From: Chitinophaga filiformis
Lineage (GTDB): Bacteria > Bacteroidota > Bacteroidia > Chitinophagales > Chitinophagaceae
NCBI RefSeq assembly: GCF_900102545.1
Contig: NZ_FNBN01000003.1
Span: 62,001 to 126,000, forward strand
Direction of reading: 5' to 3'
Length of the DNA stretch: 64,000 nucleotides
In this document: one piece after another, positions 52,561 to 62,221 of the stretch
Position numbering within the stretch: position 1 is the first letter of the stretch
How the letters are laid out: the number at the start of each line of letters is the position of its first letter
The notes under the pieces: generated by a model
What the model saw: only the letters and a program-made list of their open reading frames with translations
Databases searched by the model: none
What the model was told of the DNA's origin: nothing
Position numbers and translations under genes: made by a program

Positions 52561-55500
52561 ATGATTGCAAATACTTTTATACGCAGACCGGTTACCGCAA
52601 TAGTAATATCTATTGTGCTGGTGCTGGTAGGGTTGCTGGCCATGACCACCCTCCCGATCGGTCAGTACCCGGAAATTTCTCCTCCCACTGTACAGGTAAC
52701 CGGTACCTATATCGGCGCCGATGCGCAGACCGTTGAGCAGACCACTGCCACTCCTGTGGAAGTGCAGGTAAACGGTACGCCCGGTATGACCTATATGACC
52801 AGTAACAGTACCAACAGTGGAGCCATGAGCTTGACTGTTAACTTTGAAGTAGGTACAGATATCAATATCGCGGCGCTGGACGTACAGAACCGTGTAGGTA
52901 TCGCACAACCAACCCTGCCTCAGGAGGTACAGCGTCTGGGTCTTACCGTAAGAAAGCGTAACCCCAGTATCCTCATGCTGGTGGCTTTATACTCTCCTAA
53001 GGGAACACACGATGTAACATTCCTCGATAACTATACCAACGTATACATCAAAGATGCGTTGCTGCGTGCGAAAGGTGTGGGTGATATCTTCACCCGTGCC
53101 GACGATTTCAGTATGCGTATATGGCTGAAACCTGACAAGCTGGCCCAGATGGGGGTAACAGCAGAGGAAGTAAGAGCGGCTATCACCGAGCAGAATGCGC
53201 AGATCTCCGCAGGTACAGTAGGTGCTCCTCCACAGAAAACCGGACAAACATATGAGTATACCATTTTCGTAAAAGGCCGTCTCGTTACAGCTGAGGAATT
53301 TGGTAACATCATTATCAAAACCCGTCCGGAAGATGGTGCAGTAGTATACCTGAAAGATGTAGCCCGCGTACAGCTGGGTAAATTCAGCTATAGCAACAAC
53401 TCTTATGTGGATGGCAGAAGAGCATCTTACCTGCTGGTATACCAGGCGCCGGGTAGTAACGCGATCGAGACTGCAGAAGCTGTGTATGAAACCATGGCTC
53501 AGCTGAAAAAGACCTTCCCTAAAGATGTGGACTATGTAGTACCGTTCGAATCAGTTTCCGTGATCCAGGTATCCATCCATGAGGTGGTAGAAACACTGCT
53601 GGAAGCGCTGTTACTGGTGGTGGTAGTGGTATTCCTCTTCCTGCAAAGCTGGAGGGCGACCATTATCCCGGTACTCGCGATCCCCGTGTCTATTATCGCA
53701 ACGTTCATATTCTTCATACCACTCGGATTTACCATCAACACCCTGACCCTGTTCGGTTTCGTACTGGCCATCGGTATTGTGGTGGATGACGCCATTGTGG
53801 TGGTGGAGGCGGTCCAGCATAATATGGACCATGAACAAATGACACCTAAGGAGGCTACTTATGCAGCCATGCAGGAAATCTCCGGACCAGTAATCGCCAT
53901 TGCGCTGATCCTGGCGGCGGTATTCGTACCGGTAGGATTTATACCCGGTATCGTAGGCCGTCTGTATCAGCAGTTTGCGATCACTATCGCGATCTCCGTA
54001 CTGATCTCCGCTTTCGTGGCATTGTCACTCACACCAGCCTTGTGTACGCTCATCCTGCGACCAATGCATCTCGATAAGAACTCTAAGGGTCTGAATAAAT
54101 TCTTCTTCAAATTCAATACATGGTTTGGTCATGTAACCAGCCGCTATTCAATGGGTGTGAAGAAAAGTATCCGTGGGGCGCGCTATGTGCTGATCATCCT
54201 GATCTGTATCATGGTAGGTACCGTGATGTTGTTCAGAGGTAAGCCTACAGGCTTTATCCCGACAGAAGATGAAGGTCGTGTGTACATCACTTTCGACCTG
54301 CCGGAATCATCTTCTACAGAGCGTACTATTGCCGTGATGACAGAAATGATGCATACGCTGGATAGTGTAAAAGCAATTGATCACTACGCGGCCCTCGGAG
54401 GTCTGAACGTAGTAAGCTTCGCAACAAAATCCAACAGTGCTACTATCTTCTGTCAGCTGAAACCATGGGATGAACGTAAGGATAAATCACAACAGATATT
54501 TGCGCTCGTAGCCCAGCTGCAGGCTAAACTGTCAAGATTTAAGGAAGCCAATGTGGTGGTAATTCCTCCTCCGGCAATTCCGGGTCTGGGTTCCACAGCA
54601 GGTTTCTCCTTCATCCTGCAACAGAAAGGCGGTGGCGGAGACATTAAAGAGTTTGAAGGTGTATTGCAGAAATTCACAATGGCCATCAACCAGCGTCCTG
54701 AAATAGCAAGGGCATTCTCCTTCTTCACGGCGCGTACTCCTGGCTACCAGCTGGAAATAGACCGTGAAAAAGCCAAGAAAATGGGTGTGCAGATATCCTC
54801 TATCGCTACCGCATTACAGACATACCTGGGTAGTGCTTACGTGAATGACTTCACCGTATATGGACGTAACTTCCGTGTGGTAACACAGGCCGACTCTTCT
54901 TACCGTGGCGATATCAAGGATCTGTCCCAGTACTTTGTACGTAATTCTTCCGGTACGATGGTGCCATTGAGTGCACTGACATCTTATAAGGTGACAGAAA
55001 GTGCGCCGGTAATTTCCCACTACAACCTGTTCCGCTCAGCGGAAATAAACGGTAGCCCTGCTCCGGGTTATAGTAGTGGCGATGCCATTAAAGCGCTGGA
55101 AGAAGTGGCCGCACAGGTATTGCCTGAAGGGTACGGATATGAGTTCTCCGGTTTGAGCCGTGAGGAGATCCTGTCAGGATCGAAGACGGTTTACATCTTC
55201 ATCCTGTCTATTGTATTCGTATTCCTCTTCCTGGCAGCCCTTTATGAAAGCTGGACGGTACCATTCTCCGTACTGCTGGCAGTACCTATCGGTGCCTTTG
55301 GTGCGATCCTGACGCTGACCTTCCTGCCTAGTCTCACCAACAACGTATATGCGCAGATCGGTCTGATTACGCTGATCGGTTTGTCGGCAAAGAACGCGAT
55401 CCTGATCGTGGAATTTGCGAAAGAACGTGTGGACAGAGGTATGGAACTGGTCACAGCGACCGTGGAAGCGGCCAAGCTGCGTTTACGTCCTATCATCATG

Positions 55501-55734
55501 ACGTCCCTGGCGTTCCTGTTAGGTATTATGCCGCTGGTAGTATCCAGTGGTGCAGGTGCGGAATCCCGTAAAACAATGGGTTGGACAGTGTTGGGTGGTA
55601 TGTTTACCGCTACCTTCCTGGCTATCTTTATTGTACCGGTATTATTCGTAACTATTACCCGTCTGGCTTACGGTAAAGAGAAACTGAAAGCTATGCAGGA
55701 AAATTATAAAGCAATGCAGCATCACGAATTATAA
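52561..55734 (+). CDS. RND multidrug efflux permease (HAE1 family)
   Basis: The 1057-residue protein has the full HAE1/AcrB layout: an N-terminal helix in FIRRPVTAIVISIVLVLVGLLAMTTLPIGQYPEISPPTVQV, two large periplasmic loops, and two blocks of helices. The TM4 proton-relay segment FGFVLAIGIVVDDAIVVVEAVQHNM carries the paired aspartates, and the second half has GLSAKNAILIVEFAKE. GFIPTEDEGRVYITFDLPESSS and PGYQLEIDREKAKKMGV are typical porter-domain signatures. It exports hydrophobic compounds by proton antiport. A 12-bp terminator follows. Confidence 0.97.
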   Translation: MIANTFIRRPVTAIVISIVLVLVGLLAMTTLPIGQYPEISPPTVQVTGTYIGADAQTVEQTTATPVEVQVNGTPGMTYMTSNSTNSGAMSLTVNFEVGTDINIAALDVQNRVGIAQPTLPQEVQRLGLTVRKRNPSILMLVALYSPKGTHDVTFLDNYTNVYIKDALLRAKGVGDIFTRADDFSMRIWLKPDKLAQMGVTAEEVRAAITEQNAQISAGTVGAPPQKTGQTYEYTIFVKGRLVTAEEFGNIIIKTRPEDGAVVYLKDVARVQLGKFSYSNNSYVDGRRASYLLVYQAPGSNAIETAEAVYETMAQLKKTFPKDVDYVVPFESVSVIQVSIHEVVETLLEALLLVVVVVFLFLQSWRATIIPVLAIPVSIIATFIFFIPLGFTINTLTLFGFVLAIGIVVDDAIVVVEAVQHNMDHEQMTPKEATYAAMQEISGPVIAIALILAAVFVPVGFIPGIVGRLYQQFAITIAISVLISAFVALSLTPALCTLILRPMHLDKNSKGLNKFFFKFNTWFGHVTSRYSMGVKKSIRGARYVLIILICIMVGTVMLFRGKPTGFIPTEDEGRVYITFDLPESSSTERTIAVMTEMMHTLDSVKAIDHYAALGGLNVVSFATKSNSATIFCQLKPWDERKDKSQQIFALVAQLQAKLSRFKEANVVVIPPPAIPGLGSTAGFSFILQQKGGGGDIKEFEGVLQKFTMAINQRPEIARAFSFFTARTPGYQLEIDREKAKKMGVQISSIATALQTYLGSAYVNDFTVYGRNFRVVTQADSSYRGDIKDLSQYFVRNSSGTMVPLSALTSYKVTESAPVISHYNLFRSAEINGSPAPGYSSGDAIKALEEVAAQVLPEGYGYEFSGLSREEILSGSKTVYIFILSIVFVFLFLAALYESWTVPFSVLLAVPIGAFGAILTLTFLPSLTNNVYAQIGLITLIGLSAKNAILIVEFAKERVDRGMELVTATVEAAKLRLRPIIMTSLAFLLGIMPLVVSSGAGAESRKTMGWTVLGGMFTATFLAIFIVPVLFVTITRLAYGKEKLKAMQENYKAMQHHEL

Positions 55735-55758
55735 ACGGAAATATTGCAGAGAAAAAGA

Positions 55759-55790
55759 AAAGGCGCCTGCGTTAGCAGGCGCCTTTATTT
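55759..55790. terminator. Bidirectional terminator after the RND operon
   Basis: AAAGGCGCCTGC (55759-55770), loop GTTA, GCAGGCGCCTTT (55775-55786) is a perfect 12-bp stem; A-rich sequence on the left and T-rich on the right serve the convergent genes. Confidence 0.93.
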
Positions 55791-55809
55791 ATTTAGAACT
55801 ATTCTGGGC

Positions 55810-56223
55810 TTATTTGATGGTCATGGCAAAAAAGATCACTGATGCAAGAATGGATGCAGCAATCATTACCAGCAGGCTAATAAGTAAGATCTTCCAGCCT
55901 ACATGTACTCTCATCTGGTGAGCAGGAGGTACAATATCTTCAAATCGGACAGCTTTTCTCTTTGTATACAAGTTGGCGGTGATAGCAGGCACTCCAGCCT
56001 CTAATGCAACCTGTTGCATAATGGCCGTTTTCAGGTGAGCAGGCGGCAATGCCGCTTCTTTGAAAGCCAGGCGTTCAAGTTTACGCTCGATTTCCTCTTT
56101 TTCGGTCTGTAGTTCCGGGAAAATATCGAGATAGAACTCATACTCAGATTCTTCCTCCGGCGTAGCAAAGCCGAGAAGCACCTTTTCGAGATTTCCATCT
56201 GATATGTAACGCTCGTAGTCCAT
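55810..56223 (-). CDS. Orphan anti-sigma-like membrane protein
   Basis: The 137-residue protein begins MDYERYISDGNLEKVLLGFATPEEESEYEFYLDIFPELQ, the short helical opening (…Yi.G.Lt.eE..efe…P.l…) of Bacteroidota anti-sigma factors. Residues about 108-134 form one transmembrane helix (WKILLISLLVMIAASILASVIFFAM), and nothing is left outside. The typical extracytoplasmic domain is missing and no sigma gene is adjacent. It may sequester a distant sigma factor or be a remnant. The alternative is an unrelated single-pass membrane protein. Confidence 0.6.
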   Translation of the reverse strand: MDYERYISDGNLEKVLLGFATPEEESEYEFYLDIFPELQTEKEEIERKLERLAFKEAALPPAHLKTAIMQQVALEAGVPAITANLYTKRKAVRFEDIVPPAHQMRVHVGWKILLISLLVMIAASILASVIFFAMTIK

Positions 56224-56371
56224 AGTTGTGATGAGGGTATTTTCTCAAGTTAACACATCCGCCTTCGGCGGGATAGAGAAATATGCTTATTTATCCGTTC
56301 TGCGAATTTGGGGAAAAACTTAGAGAAAAAGTTGTCCAAACTAGCAAAATGGTTAACAGTATAAAAAAAGT

Positions 56372-56406
56372 AAAAACGGTCTGAAGGAAGTTTTCAGACC
56401 GTTTTT
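56372..56406 (-). terminator. Terminator of the AsmA-like gene
   Basis: AAAAACGGTCTGAA (56372-56385) pairs with TTCAGACCGTTTTT (56393-56406) over 14 bp around a 7-base loop; on the minus strand it is followed by TTTTT and further T-rich sequence. Confidence 0.92.
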
Positions 56407-56422
56407 ATCTTGACTGATTATT

Positions 56423-59104
56423 TTAGTTCGTTTTTTTCTTGTTAAACAGGTTGCCGATCGTGTTCTTTACAGCCTGTCCTGCCTGTTTGCCGGCATCCTG
56501 TAAAGGCGCTGATTTGGTACCGGTAGTATCTTTTTTACCGGTCAGCTGTTTAGTGATCTCATTTTTTACACCTGCAATAGCGTTATTTTTCACTGATGTG
56601 AGGGTATCCTTCAGGGCTGTTTTCACAGTATCCACTTTATTCTTTACAAGTGTGGATGCCTGGTCTTTCAGGTTGTTCAGTGTACCGGAAGCGGTTTCCT
56701 GCAGGTCGGTCTTGTAAGTCGGTTTCATGATATTACCACCCAGCAGCACATTCAGGTGAACGCTGTCGCTGACATTCACAGGAATACCTTTGCTGCTTGC
56801 TTTTGATGCCAGGCTGGTGATCAGTGCATCACCCTGTTTGCCGATCACGCTGCGTGGGAGGGTCATCTGCAGGGTATAGTCCAGTGACTGGTCAAAGCCA
56901 TGGGAACCGCCTACCAGCATACTGATATTGCTGAAATTCACTTTGAATGGATTTACTTTCACGCGGCCATTCTCAAAAGCGAAATAAGTCTTGATATCTT
57001 TCAGGGAAAGATTTTTCAGCTGGGTTACGTTCAGTGTATTGGCCAGTTGGTCCACCGGAGCAAATTTCTGCAATGCACCTTCCAGTACCAGCAGGTCACC
57101 ATCACCAGTCAGGCTGCTTAGCAGCGGCATCATATCCTGTCCCAGTTTGCCGGTAAGTGCAAGCTTGGAATTGATCTTACCATTCAGGAATTTAGCCACA
57201 GGCATGAGGGCCTGTACGGTATTGAAGGCATTGAAAGTCTGCTGCACGTCTACATTCTGTACGTTGTAAGACATGTTGATATCCGGGTTGGTCTTACTGT
57301 TTTTGGTGCTATAGCTGCCATTCACTTCCATGCTTCCCTGCAGGGCGTTTGCTTTGATCTGCTGTATGGAAACGGTTTCGTCTTTCAGTAAGAGGTTTCC
57401 GGAAAGATTGGACATATCCAGTTTATCGTAGTGTACTTTATCTACCAGTGCCTGTAAAGCGAAGTTCAGGTTAGCCGGAACAGCGAAAGGAGCGCTGGCT
57501 GTATCAGCAGGTGTTGCTGCCGCAGTTGTTTCAGTAGTACCCATCCATTTGTCAAGGTTGACTTCATCCGCTTTAACGGCCAGTTTACCATCCAGTGCCT
57601 GATTTTTCAACACATAAGCCAGCATGTTATTCACTTCACCGTTTGCCTGGAAGTTAGTACCCAGGTATTGTCCGTCGAACTTAGACACGGTCACATTCTT
57701 CGGATTGAACTGCATGGACAGGGTGTTCACCTTTACGCCATCTGGGTAATCCTTGCTGCGGTACAACAGGTTACTTACCAGGATGTTTCCTGCAGCATAG
57801 AATTTATCGTATGCCTGTCTCTCAATAGCGCTCATATTTCCTTTTGCGCTTACATCTGCATCTACCAGACCACTCAATGCTGTACCCTCTTCCAGTTTGT
57901 AAAACTGGGATACTTTGGAGAGGTCCAGTTTACCTTTTGCAGCACCATCCACATACATATCCGAGATAGGAGTTTTCACCAGCAGGCGCATATCCAGTGG
58001 GGTATTGTCCATTTCCACGTGCGCAGAAGGCATGTCTACAACGGTATGATCAGGAACACCATCCGGGTTGTTCACGCTCATTTTAACCTGGATATTCTTC
58101 ACTGGTTTAGGCAGATCAGGATATTGGAAGAAACCGTCCTTTACAGCCAGGTTCAGGCCAAAAGCAGGCATCTGGGTAGCGCTGTAGGTGCCTTTTACAT
58201 AACCGTCAAAAGCAGCGGTACCCTCAGTTCTGATCTTGTCGAAATCCTGCATGAAAATAGCCGGTACAAGAGAGAGGATGTCTTTGAATTTGGTAGACGG
58301 TGCCTTCATGGTAAGGTCCATGCCGTAGGTGCTGTCATTCACCATTTTAAAGAAGCCCTGGAAAGCCAGTTCCAGGTTATTCAGCGTAGCCTTTCCTTTC
58401 TGGAAGGTGTAGGTGCTGGTTTTGTTATCTACCTGTATATCAGCGTCCATTGTTGTTTTGGTACGCAGCAGGTAGGGGATGAGTCCATAACGGAAGGTAA
58501 CGCCTTCAGCCTGGGTATTGGTCTGCAGGGTGAAAAGGTCCTGCGTGAAGTCGCCTTTCCCCTGATGATCCAATCCTTCTATGAGTAAAGCCATATCACC
58601 CTGCTGGTCATCGTAGCGGATGGTGGCATCTTCGATACTATATTTCTGGAGGTTCAGAGCGAATTTGGAGGTGGCGGTATCTGCCGGATTGGCCTGTGCG
58701 GTATCAGGCTTCATAATATCCCAGTTTACCAGCCCCTGTTTATTGATGATAGCGTGTACTTTGGGTTCCTGGATGCTTACATTGTAAATATCCATTTTAT
58801 CCCCTTTGATAACGCTCATAAGGTTCAGTGCCAGGTCGATTTTCTTTATTGCAACGAGTGTATCGCCGGCAAATGGGGCGCGGTTTACAACGCTGAGGTC
58901 TTCCAATGCTACAGCCAGTCTTGGAAAATGTCTTATCAGGCTGATATCCACATCTTTAAAATCGACGTCTGCGACAAGTTGTTTGTTCAGCTCCGTCTTA
59001 ACGAGAGACATGATCTTGCCTTTGAAGAAGTAAGGGATGGCAATTGCTGCTATAACCAATACCAGCAAGAAGATTCCTACGATTTTGAGGATTTTTTTGA
59101 ACAT
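56423..59104 (-). CDS. AsmA-like family protein
   Basis: The 893-residue protein has an N-terminal membrane anchor (ILKIVGIFLLVLVIAAIAIPYFF) followed directly by the AsmA start VDFKDVDISLIRHFPRLAVALEDLSVVN, the conserved opening of AsmA/TamB relatives. The central part has repeated beta-strand segments of the AsmA type, and the C-terminal AsmA_2 region contains NGKINSKLALTGKLGQDMMPLLSSLTGDGDLLVLEGALQ. The last 120 residues are Lys/Thr/Ala-rich and helical (TLVKNKVDTVKTALKDTLTSVKNNAIAGVKNEITKQLTG). AsmA-like proteins are thought to move phospholipids between envelope membranes; the role of this one is inferred from family. Confidence 0.9.
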   Translation of the reverse strand: MFKKILKIVGIFLLVLVIAAIAIPYFFKGKIMSLVKTELNKQLVADVDFKDVDISLIRHFPRLAVALEDLSVVNRAPFAGDTLVAIKKIDLALNLMSVIKGDKMDIYNVSIQEPKVHAIINKQGLVNWDIMKPDTAQANPADTATSKFALNLQKYSIEDATIRYDDQQGDMALLIEGLDHQGKGDFTQDLFTLQTNTQAEGVTFRYGLIPYLLRTKTTMDADIQVDNKTSTYTFQKGKATLNNLELAFQGFFKMVNDSTYGMDLTMKAPSTKFKDILSLVPAIFMQDFDKIRTEGTAAFDGYVKGTYSATQMPAFGLNLAVKDGFFQYPDLPKPVKNIQVKMSVNNPDGVPDHTVVDMPSAHVEMDNTPLDMRLLVKTPISDMYVDGAAKGKLDLSKVSQFYKLEEGTALSGLVDADVSAKGNMSAIERQAYDKFYAAGNILVSNLLYRSKDYPDGVKVNTLSMQFNPKNVTVSKFDGQYLGTNFQANGEVNNMLAYVLKNQALDGKLAVKADEVNLDKWMGTTETTAAATPADTASAPFAVPANLNFALQALVDKVHYDKLDMSNLSGNLLLKDETVSIQQIKANALQGSMEVNGSYSTKNSKTNPDINMSYNVQNVDVQQTFNAFNTVQALMPVAKFLNGKINSKLALTGKLGQDMMPLLSSLTGDGDLLVLEGALQKFAPVDQLANTLNVTQLKNLSLKDIKTYFAFENGRVKVNPFKVNFSNISMLVGGSHGFDQSLDYTLQMTLPRSVIGKQGDALITSLASKASSKGIPVNVSDSVHLNVLLGGNIMKPTYKTDLQETASGTLNNLKDQASTLVKNKVDTVKTALKDTLTSVKNNAIAGVKNEITKQLTGKKDTTGTKSAPLQDAGKQAGQAVKNTIGNLFNKKKTN

Positions 59105-59209
59105 GTTTTAGATAAATGTTTTTTATTATGTATGAAGGTAACAAGGAAAACCCGTATTCGAAAGTTTGATTTAGGTTAAATTTGCCCCCTGAAATTAATA
59201 TAATCTTAT

Positions 59210-59800
59210 ATGACGCCGGAACGCAGGGAAAGGTTACTATCCGTATTAAATAAAAGACAGGCAGGGCTGACCGTTGTACTGGAAAACGTACAGGACCCCC
59301 ATAATATTTCAGCAGTAATGCGTACCTGTGATGCTGTAGGCATCCAGGAGATCTATGTCCTGAACAACAAAATCGCCCGGCATAAGAAGTGGGGTGCCAG
59401 GAGTTCTTCCAGCGCTGCTAAATGGCTGACTATCCATCAGTTCTCCGATACGGCGGAATGTGTGGCGGCGCTCAGACAAAAATATGATAAGATCTTTACT
59501 ACCCATCTTGCAGCAGATTCAGTTGGCCTGTACGAAATTGATTTTACCGGGTCAGTAGCATTGGTATTTGGGAATGAACATGAAGGGGTGGGCGACGAGA
59601 TCCGTGCGGCGGCAGACGGGAATTTTGTTATTCCCCAGGTAGGGATTATCAAGTCGCTGAATATATCAGTAGCATGTGCAGTGAGTATTTATGAGGCTTT
59701 AAGGCAACGGACGATTGCAGGGTGTTATGAAAAGAGGAATCTGCCGGATGGGCAGTTTGAGGAGCTGCTGGAGAAATGGGGATTTGAGGAGGAAGAATAA
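59210..59800 (+). CDS. SpoU/TrmH-type RNA 2'-O-methyltransferase
   Basis: The 196-residue protein carries the three SPOUT motifs: LENVQDPHNISAVMRTCDAVGI (motif 1), VALVFGNEHEGVGDEIRAAADG (motif 2) and IPQVGIIKSLNISVACAVSIYEAL (motif 3, deep trefoil knot). The short N-terminus (MTPERRERLLSVLNKRQAGLTVVLENV) matches TrmH, which methylates G18 of tRNA; other members act on 23S rRNA. No N-terminal substrate-binding domain is present, in line with TrmH rather than RlmB. Confidence 0.92.
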   Translation: MTPERRERLLSVLNKRQAGLTVVLENVQDPHNISAVMRTCDAVGIQEIYVLNNKIARHKKWGARSSSSAAKWLTIHQFSDTAECVAALRQKYDKIFTTHLAADSVGLYEIDFTGSVALVFGNEHEGVGDEIRAAADGNFVIPQVGIIKSLNISVACAVSIYEALRQRTIAGCYEKRNLPDGQFEELLEKWGFEEEE

Positions 59801-59826
59801 ACGGAGATACTATGGAGTATATTAAG

Positions 59827-59866
59827 AAGGCGCTTAAGCAGGAATGCTTAAGCGCCTTTAGTTTTT
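59827..59866 (+). terminator. Terminator of the TrmH-like gene
   Basis: AAGGCGCTTAAGCA (59827-59840), loop GGAA, TGCTTAAGCGCCTT (59845-59858) is a perfect 14-bp stem, followed by TAGTTTTT. Confidence 0.9.
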
Positions 59867-59991
59867 AGGGGTACCTGGATGGAGTTACTATGTATTCGTG
59901 CAGTCAACTAACTGTAGTAATATTTCTTCTGCATAAGGGAATTTCTGTCTGAGCATTGTCTTAATCCATTAAAAGAACAACTAACAACACT

Positions 59992-60816
59992 ATGAATCCA
60001 TTTACAGGCCACAACATCGCTCTGGGCAAAGAGAATACAATGGGTGATTCGGTTATGCTATTAGGTGATAGCAATCTTTGGAAATCAGTAAAAAAAACCG
60101 TTGAATTATTTTATCCAGGCTCGCCGAAAGAAAATGCCAACTACAGTGTAGTGGACCTTGGATGCCTGGAAGGAGGGTATTCCGTGGAATTCGCCAGGAT
60201 GGGATTTAATACAACGGGTATTGAAGTGAGGCAGGACAATATTGACAAATGTAACTATGTCAAACAACAGCTAGGTTTGGACAACCTGAAATTCGTAAAA
60301 GATGATGTAAGAAATCTGAAGAACCACGGAAGATTTGATATTACACTCTGTTATGGATTGCTCTATCACCTGGAAAATCCTGTAGCGTATCTGAAAACGA
60401 TCTGCGAAAACACCAATAAGCTATTGGTCCTACATACGCACTATGCCAATGAGCATGATTTCAGATATAGCCTCGGAGCGCTTAACAATCTTTACAGCCC
60501 GTTTGAGAAAAGAATTAAACCGCTGTACACCAAAAGGAACTACAAGTTAGGACGATTGACAACAAATGAAGGTTATAGAGGGAGATGGTATAAGGAATGG
60601 AATGCAGGAACTTCAGAAAATAAGGTGAGTAAGATGTTATGGGCGTCTCATGGTAATGATAAATCATTCTGGCTGCTAAAAAGAGATCTGATGAAAGCTT
60701 TGTACGCTGTAGGGTTTGATCATGTATTTGAGCAGGCAAACTTTATAGGAGATCTGGCTGCTGATAATTATATTGAGTATAATGATAGGAGTATGATCAT
60801 AGCGTTTAAGAAATAA
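59992..60816 (+). CDS. Class I SAM-dependent methyltransferase
   Basis: The 274-residue protein has the methyltransferase motif I YSVVDLGCLEGGYSVEFARMG at about residues 52-72, the acidic residue after strand 2 in TTGIEVR, and FDITLCYGLLYHLENPVAYLKTIC (motifs IV-V with LLYHL typical of small-molecule methyltransferases). The first 45 residues and the C-terminal 90 residues (GRWYKEWN...) have no recognised domain. The substrate is unknown. It is flanked by terminators on both sides and stands alone, with base use more AT-rich than its neighbours. Confidence 0.82.
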   Translation: MNPFTGHNIALGKENTMGDSVMLLGDSNLWKSVKKTVELFYPGSPKENANYSVVDLGCLEGGYSVEFARMGFNTTGIEVRQDNIDKCNYVKQQLGLDNLKFVKDDVRNLKNHGRFDITLCYGLLYHLENPVAYLKTICENTNKLLVLHTHYANEHDFRYSLGALNNLYSPFEKRIKPLYTKRNYKLGRLTTNEGYRGRWYKEWNAGTSENKVSKMLWASHGNDKSFWLLKRDLMKALYAVGFDHVFEQANFIGDLAADNYIEYNDRSMIIAFKK

Positions 60817-60826
60817 GGATAAACAA

Positions 60827-60895
60827 AAAAGCCGTTTTCCCCTGTTTCTAAGGCCGTTGTGAAACATGACCTTAGAAACAGGGGAGCGGCTCTTT
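60827..60895. terminator. Long hairpin between convergent methyltransferase and desaturase genes
   Basis: CCCCTGTTTCTAAGG (60839-60853) and CCTTAGAAACAGGGG (60870-60884) form a perfect 15-bp stem, extended by AGCCG/CGGCT; A-run at the left and T-rich sequence at the right. Confidence 0.9.
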
Positions 60896-60909
60896 ATTAA
60901 TATACCTTA

Positions 60910-61989
60910 TCAGGCAGCTGTTTCGGCTTGTGCAATAGTCTGCTTCACCCGCTTTACTTCTTCGAGATAAGGATTCCTGTAAGTCTCTATGAACTGCTTC
61001 TTGGCATCGCGGCAGGAGCTCACACCACCAATAAATTTCAGGGTCCTGATGTAATACCAGGCGAAATCAATCTGGCCTGGTAAAAAACCCGACCTTGCAC
61101 TTGCAGGATAGAGATGATGGTTGTTATGCCATTCTCCTGCAACGATTCCCGGCCACCACTGATTGATGGACTTATCTTTTGTATTAAAGTCAAATCCTAC
61201 CACCTGCTTGTCTTCTCCTTTGGCATGTCCTTCATAATTGAAAGTTCTAACACCTACACCCCATACACAAGCGCCGGCCAGCAGTGCTGTTACCAGGTAA
61301 AACCCGCCGATAACATAAAAAACAGCAATCCAGAATGCCCAGTTTGCAAATGTGGTAATCACTGTCCTTAAAGGGTGCGCTACAGATCCCCATTTAAGAT
61401 AGCTGGCATAGCTATTGGCTTTTACACCTGTATGGCTTAACATAGCCGCTACTTTATTGTAATCTTCTTCACTTAAGTTTTTAGCTATAGGCTGATGGTT
61501 GGCATCTGCCAGAAAGCAGTATAAAAAACCACCCTCTGCATTATAAGGATCACCTGGTTCGTCTGATAAAGCATGATGCACATGATGCGATACAATATAA
61601 ACTTCTTCCGCCAGCATCTTAATCACGAGGTTAGCCGTAAAAAAGCGCCAGAATTTATTGCTGAACTTGTAAGCCTGATGTGTGCCATAGCGGTGGTACC
61701 AGATGGTGCCATGTGTCCCAATAAAAATCATTCCATACACAAAGGCCGCCAGTAAATACCAGATGTTAAAATCCTGTACCTGCATTACAGTAAAAATAAT
61801 GACGAACGGAGCAAGCAGCAGGATACAGAGCCAGGAGAAAAACGGCAGCCAGTTTTTACGGGAGGCCGTAATATTGATTCTGCGGAAAAATTCGGTAAAC
61901 AGTTGTCTAACAGTTGGCTTCACAAGCAAACCATTGCCGTCTTTCCAGCCATAGCTGGGAACAGCCAATACATTCTCAATAAATGACAT
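60910..61989 (-). CDS. Membrane fatty acid (acyl-CoA/acyl-lipid) desaturase
   Basis: The 359-residue protein has four or more hydrophobic helices and the three histidine boxes of the delta-9-type desaturases: HRYGTH near residue 114, HHVHH near residue 150, and HNNHH near residue 276. These bind the di-iron centre in the cytoplasmic membrane face. It introduces a double bond in fatty acyl chains, often in response to cold. A perfect 9-bp inverted repeat lies 155 bases upstream. It is monocistronic. Confidence 0.92.
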   Translation of the reverse strand: MSFIENVLAVPSYGWKDGNGLLVKPTVRQLFTEFFRRINITASRKNWLPFFSWLCILLLAPFVIIFTVMQVQDFNIWYLLAAFVYGMIFIGTHGTIWYHRYGTHQAYKFSNKFWRFFTANLVIKMLAEEVYIVSHHVHHALSDEPGDPYNAEGGFLYCFLADANHQPIAKNLSEEDYNKVAAMLSHTGVKANSYASYLKWGSVAHPLRTVITTFANWAFWIAVFYVIGGFYLVTALLAGACVWGVGVRTFNYEGHAKGEDKQVVGFDFNTKDKSINQWWPGIVAGEWHNNHHLYPASARSGFLPGQIDFAWYYIRTLKFIGGVSSCRDAKKQFIETYRNPYLEEVKRVKQTIAQAETAA

Positions 61990-62143
61990 ACGCTTTAAAT
62001 AAACAGTTGTAAATAAGTTTCATAGGACCCACTAAAGGAAAAAAGGAGACTAATGGGAGAGCGATAGAGGAAAGAATAATAGTTACGCTAACGTAAAAAA
62101 ATAATTCGCATACAAGATGGCTCTAATCATCGATCTGAGCTCA

Positions 62144-62171
62144 ATATAGTTCATAAATCACAGAACTATAT
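62144..62171. promoter_or_regulatory. 9-bp inverted repeat upstream of the desaturase gene
   Basis: ATATAGTTC (62144-62152) and GAACTATAT (62163-62171) are perfect reverse complements with a 10-base spacer. It lies between the end of the Fic gene and the start of the desaturase, both leftward. It may be an operator of the desaturase or part of the Fic transcript end. Confidence 0.4.
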
Positions 62172-62221
62172 GTTAAAATTATCAAAATGAGTAGAATGAA
62201 GCGGGCAGGACTGCTAACGAC

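Noticed and set aside
57668..58588. A 306-codon open frame on the plus strand opposite the AsmA-like gene
   Set aside because: It is the antisense shadow of a well-supported gene and its translation is Cys/His/Phe-rich without any domain.
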